Assembly (NCBI RefSeq): GCF_005771535.1
Contig: NZ_VANU01000002.1
Location: 469,837-533,836, forward strand
Direction of reading: 5' to 3'
Source: Arcobacter arenosus
GTDB taxonomy: Bacteria > Campylobacterota > Campylobacteria > Campylobacterales > Arcobacteraceae
DNA length: 64,000 nt
This document shows, in pieces, positions 63,552 through 64,000 of this stretch. Both the position numbers and the translations under genes were made by a program. Position 1 is the stretch's first letter; each line of letters opens with the position of its first letter. Under the pieces are notes generated by a model. That model did no database searches. It was not told the origin of the DNA and worked only from the letters and a program-made list of their open reading frames with translations.

Positions 63552-63581
63552 AGCCTTGGAAAGAGAGAGTATTCCAAGGCT
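63552..63581 (+). terminator. 10-bp hairpin after the barrel gene
   Basis: AGCCTTGGAA / TTCCAAGGCT, perfect 10-bp stem with a 10-base purine-rich loop. No T run follows, so termination is uncertain; it may be a stabilising 3' structure. Confidence 0.5.
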
Positions 63582-63596
63582 GTATTAAAATCAATA

Positions 63597-63635
63597 GGGG
63601 GGGGTATATTTTTATTTTCTTTTTATCACCTCCTT
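63597..63635. other. G8 tract and anti-Shine-Dalgarno-like sequence
   Basis: A run of eight G (63597-63604) in an AT-rich spacer is followed by ATCACCTCCTT (63625-63635), which equals the 3' tail of bacterial 16S rRNA; on the minus strand it reads AAGGAGGTGAT, a perfect extended Shine-Dalgarno with no start codon within the usual 5-12 bases. Function unknown. Confidence 0.4.
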
Positions 63636-63678
63636 GTTTTTTGGGATGTGTCTTAAGAAAATCTTTTAATCTTTTAGA

Positions 63679-64000
63679 TTATATTTGTTTCCACTTTTGT
63701 GGCCCAGTTGTATGAATAGAATTACCCTCTGTATCAACTGCAACAGTAACAGGCATATCTTTTACTTCAAACTCGTAAATAGCTTCCATTCCCATCTCTT
63801 CAAATGCTAAAGTTTTAGCACCTTTAATAGATTGAGAAATTAAATAAGCAGCTCCACCTGTAGCAATTAAATACATTGATTTATACTCTTTGATTAAATC
63901 AATTGTTGGTTGTTTTCTTTCAGCCTTACCAATCATACCCATGATTCCAATCTCCATCATGTCTTTAGTAAATTTATCCATTCTAGTTGATGTTGTTGGT
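63679..64000 (-). CDS. Fumarate hydratase class I, C-terminal (beta) part, 5' end cut by window
   Basis: The frame is open to the window edge; visible residues start PTTSTRMDKF, the GPTTSxRMD motif of the beta domain of [4Fe-4S] fumarase/tartrate dehydratase. It continues with GIMGMIGKAE, YLIATGGAAYLISQSI, EEMGMEAIYEFEV and VDTEGNSIH. The enzyme interconverts fumarate and malate. Whether it is a separate beta subunit or the end of a fused enzyme cannot be seen. An ATG at 63981 is internal and not the start. Confidence 0.9.
   Translation of the reverse strand, partial: PTTSTRMDKFTKDMMEIGIMGMIGKAERKQPTIDLIKEYKSMYLIATGGAAYLISQSIKGAKTLAFEEMGMEAIYEFEVKDMPVTVAVDTEGNSIHTTGPQKWKQI

Noticed and set aside
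63625..63635. End of a 16S rRNA gene
   Set aside because: Only the last 11 bases match; the preceding bases do not resemble the conserved helix 45 region of 16S rRNA.

Overview
The window is a gene-dense, very AT-rich stretch (roughly 27-30 % GC by eye) of a bacterial chromosome. It most likely comes from Campylobacterota, of an Arcobacter-like type. This rests on the overall codon use, the purC-purS-purQ order, the short TpiA, the NarB-type nitrate reductase beside nrtABC, the many two-component genes, and the mix of TTG/GTG starts with 1-17 base gene overlaps. No tRNA, rRNA, CRISPR array, intact insertion sequence or prophage was seen. The first and last genes are cut by the window edges.

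Layout. 1-4150: end of an OmpR-type regulator, a DUF2000 / small secreted ORF / LysE exporter / AraC regulator cassette, a Rho-binding Rof-like protein and a PPP-type phosphatase. 4156-10813: an assimilatory-type nitrate reductase (minus strand) divergent from nrtA-nrtB-nrtC and an EAL-domain c-di-GMP phosphodiesterase; the spacers inside nrtABC are packed with RNA hairpins that look regulatory. 10859-12421: a BamB-like lipoprotein and its YfgM-like partner. 12538-29328: housekeeping genes (ctp protease, purC, purS, purQ, an SH3-tailed membrane protein, plsC, crcB, tatA, argS, nadD/rsfS, pgk, tpiA, fabI, lysA, pheA, hisC, dxs). 29343-40818: a complete eleven-gene Tad (Flp) pilus operon on the minus strand, with a pilin, a leaderless pilin paralogue, prepilin peptidase, a large adhesin-like pseudopilin, TadZ, TadA, TadB, TadC, an SH3-tailed CpaB, a TadE-like protein and the secretin. 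41077-46970: a surface-glycan cluster (two GT2 enzymes, GtrA, a methyltransferase, a GT39-type enzyme and an unrecognised polytopic protein). 46967-55113: maf, two transporters, an NlpC/P60 lipoprotein, a SIMPL protein, a CopD-like membrane protein, alaS and two tandem thioredoxins. 55292-59630: a DASS-family dicarboxylate/anion symporter and a histidine kinase/response regulator pair. 59755-63538: an ABC exporter (LolD-like ATPase, one FtsX-type permease) fused in one operon with a LolA-like periplasmic protein and an outer-membrane beta-barrel. 63679-64000: the beta part of an iron-sulfur fumarase.

How it may work together. Nitrate uptake and reduction are divergently encoded, and the uptake operon carries several competing RNA structures that could set the binding-protein:permease:ATPase ratio. 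The Tad pilus and the adjacent glycan genes look like a surface-attachment block. The symporter, sensor kinase, regulator and downstream fumarase suggest C4-dicarboxylate use. The regulator also sits directly upstream of the ABC/LolA-like/barrel operon, whose leader holds 11-base direct repeats of the kind OmpR-type regulators bind. That four-component trans-envelope export system is the best candidate here for something not yet described. All functional statements are from sequence motifs read by eye; no database search was run.
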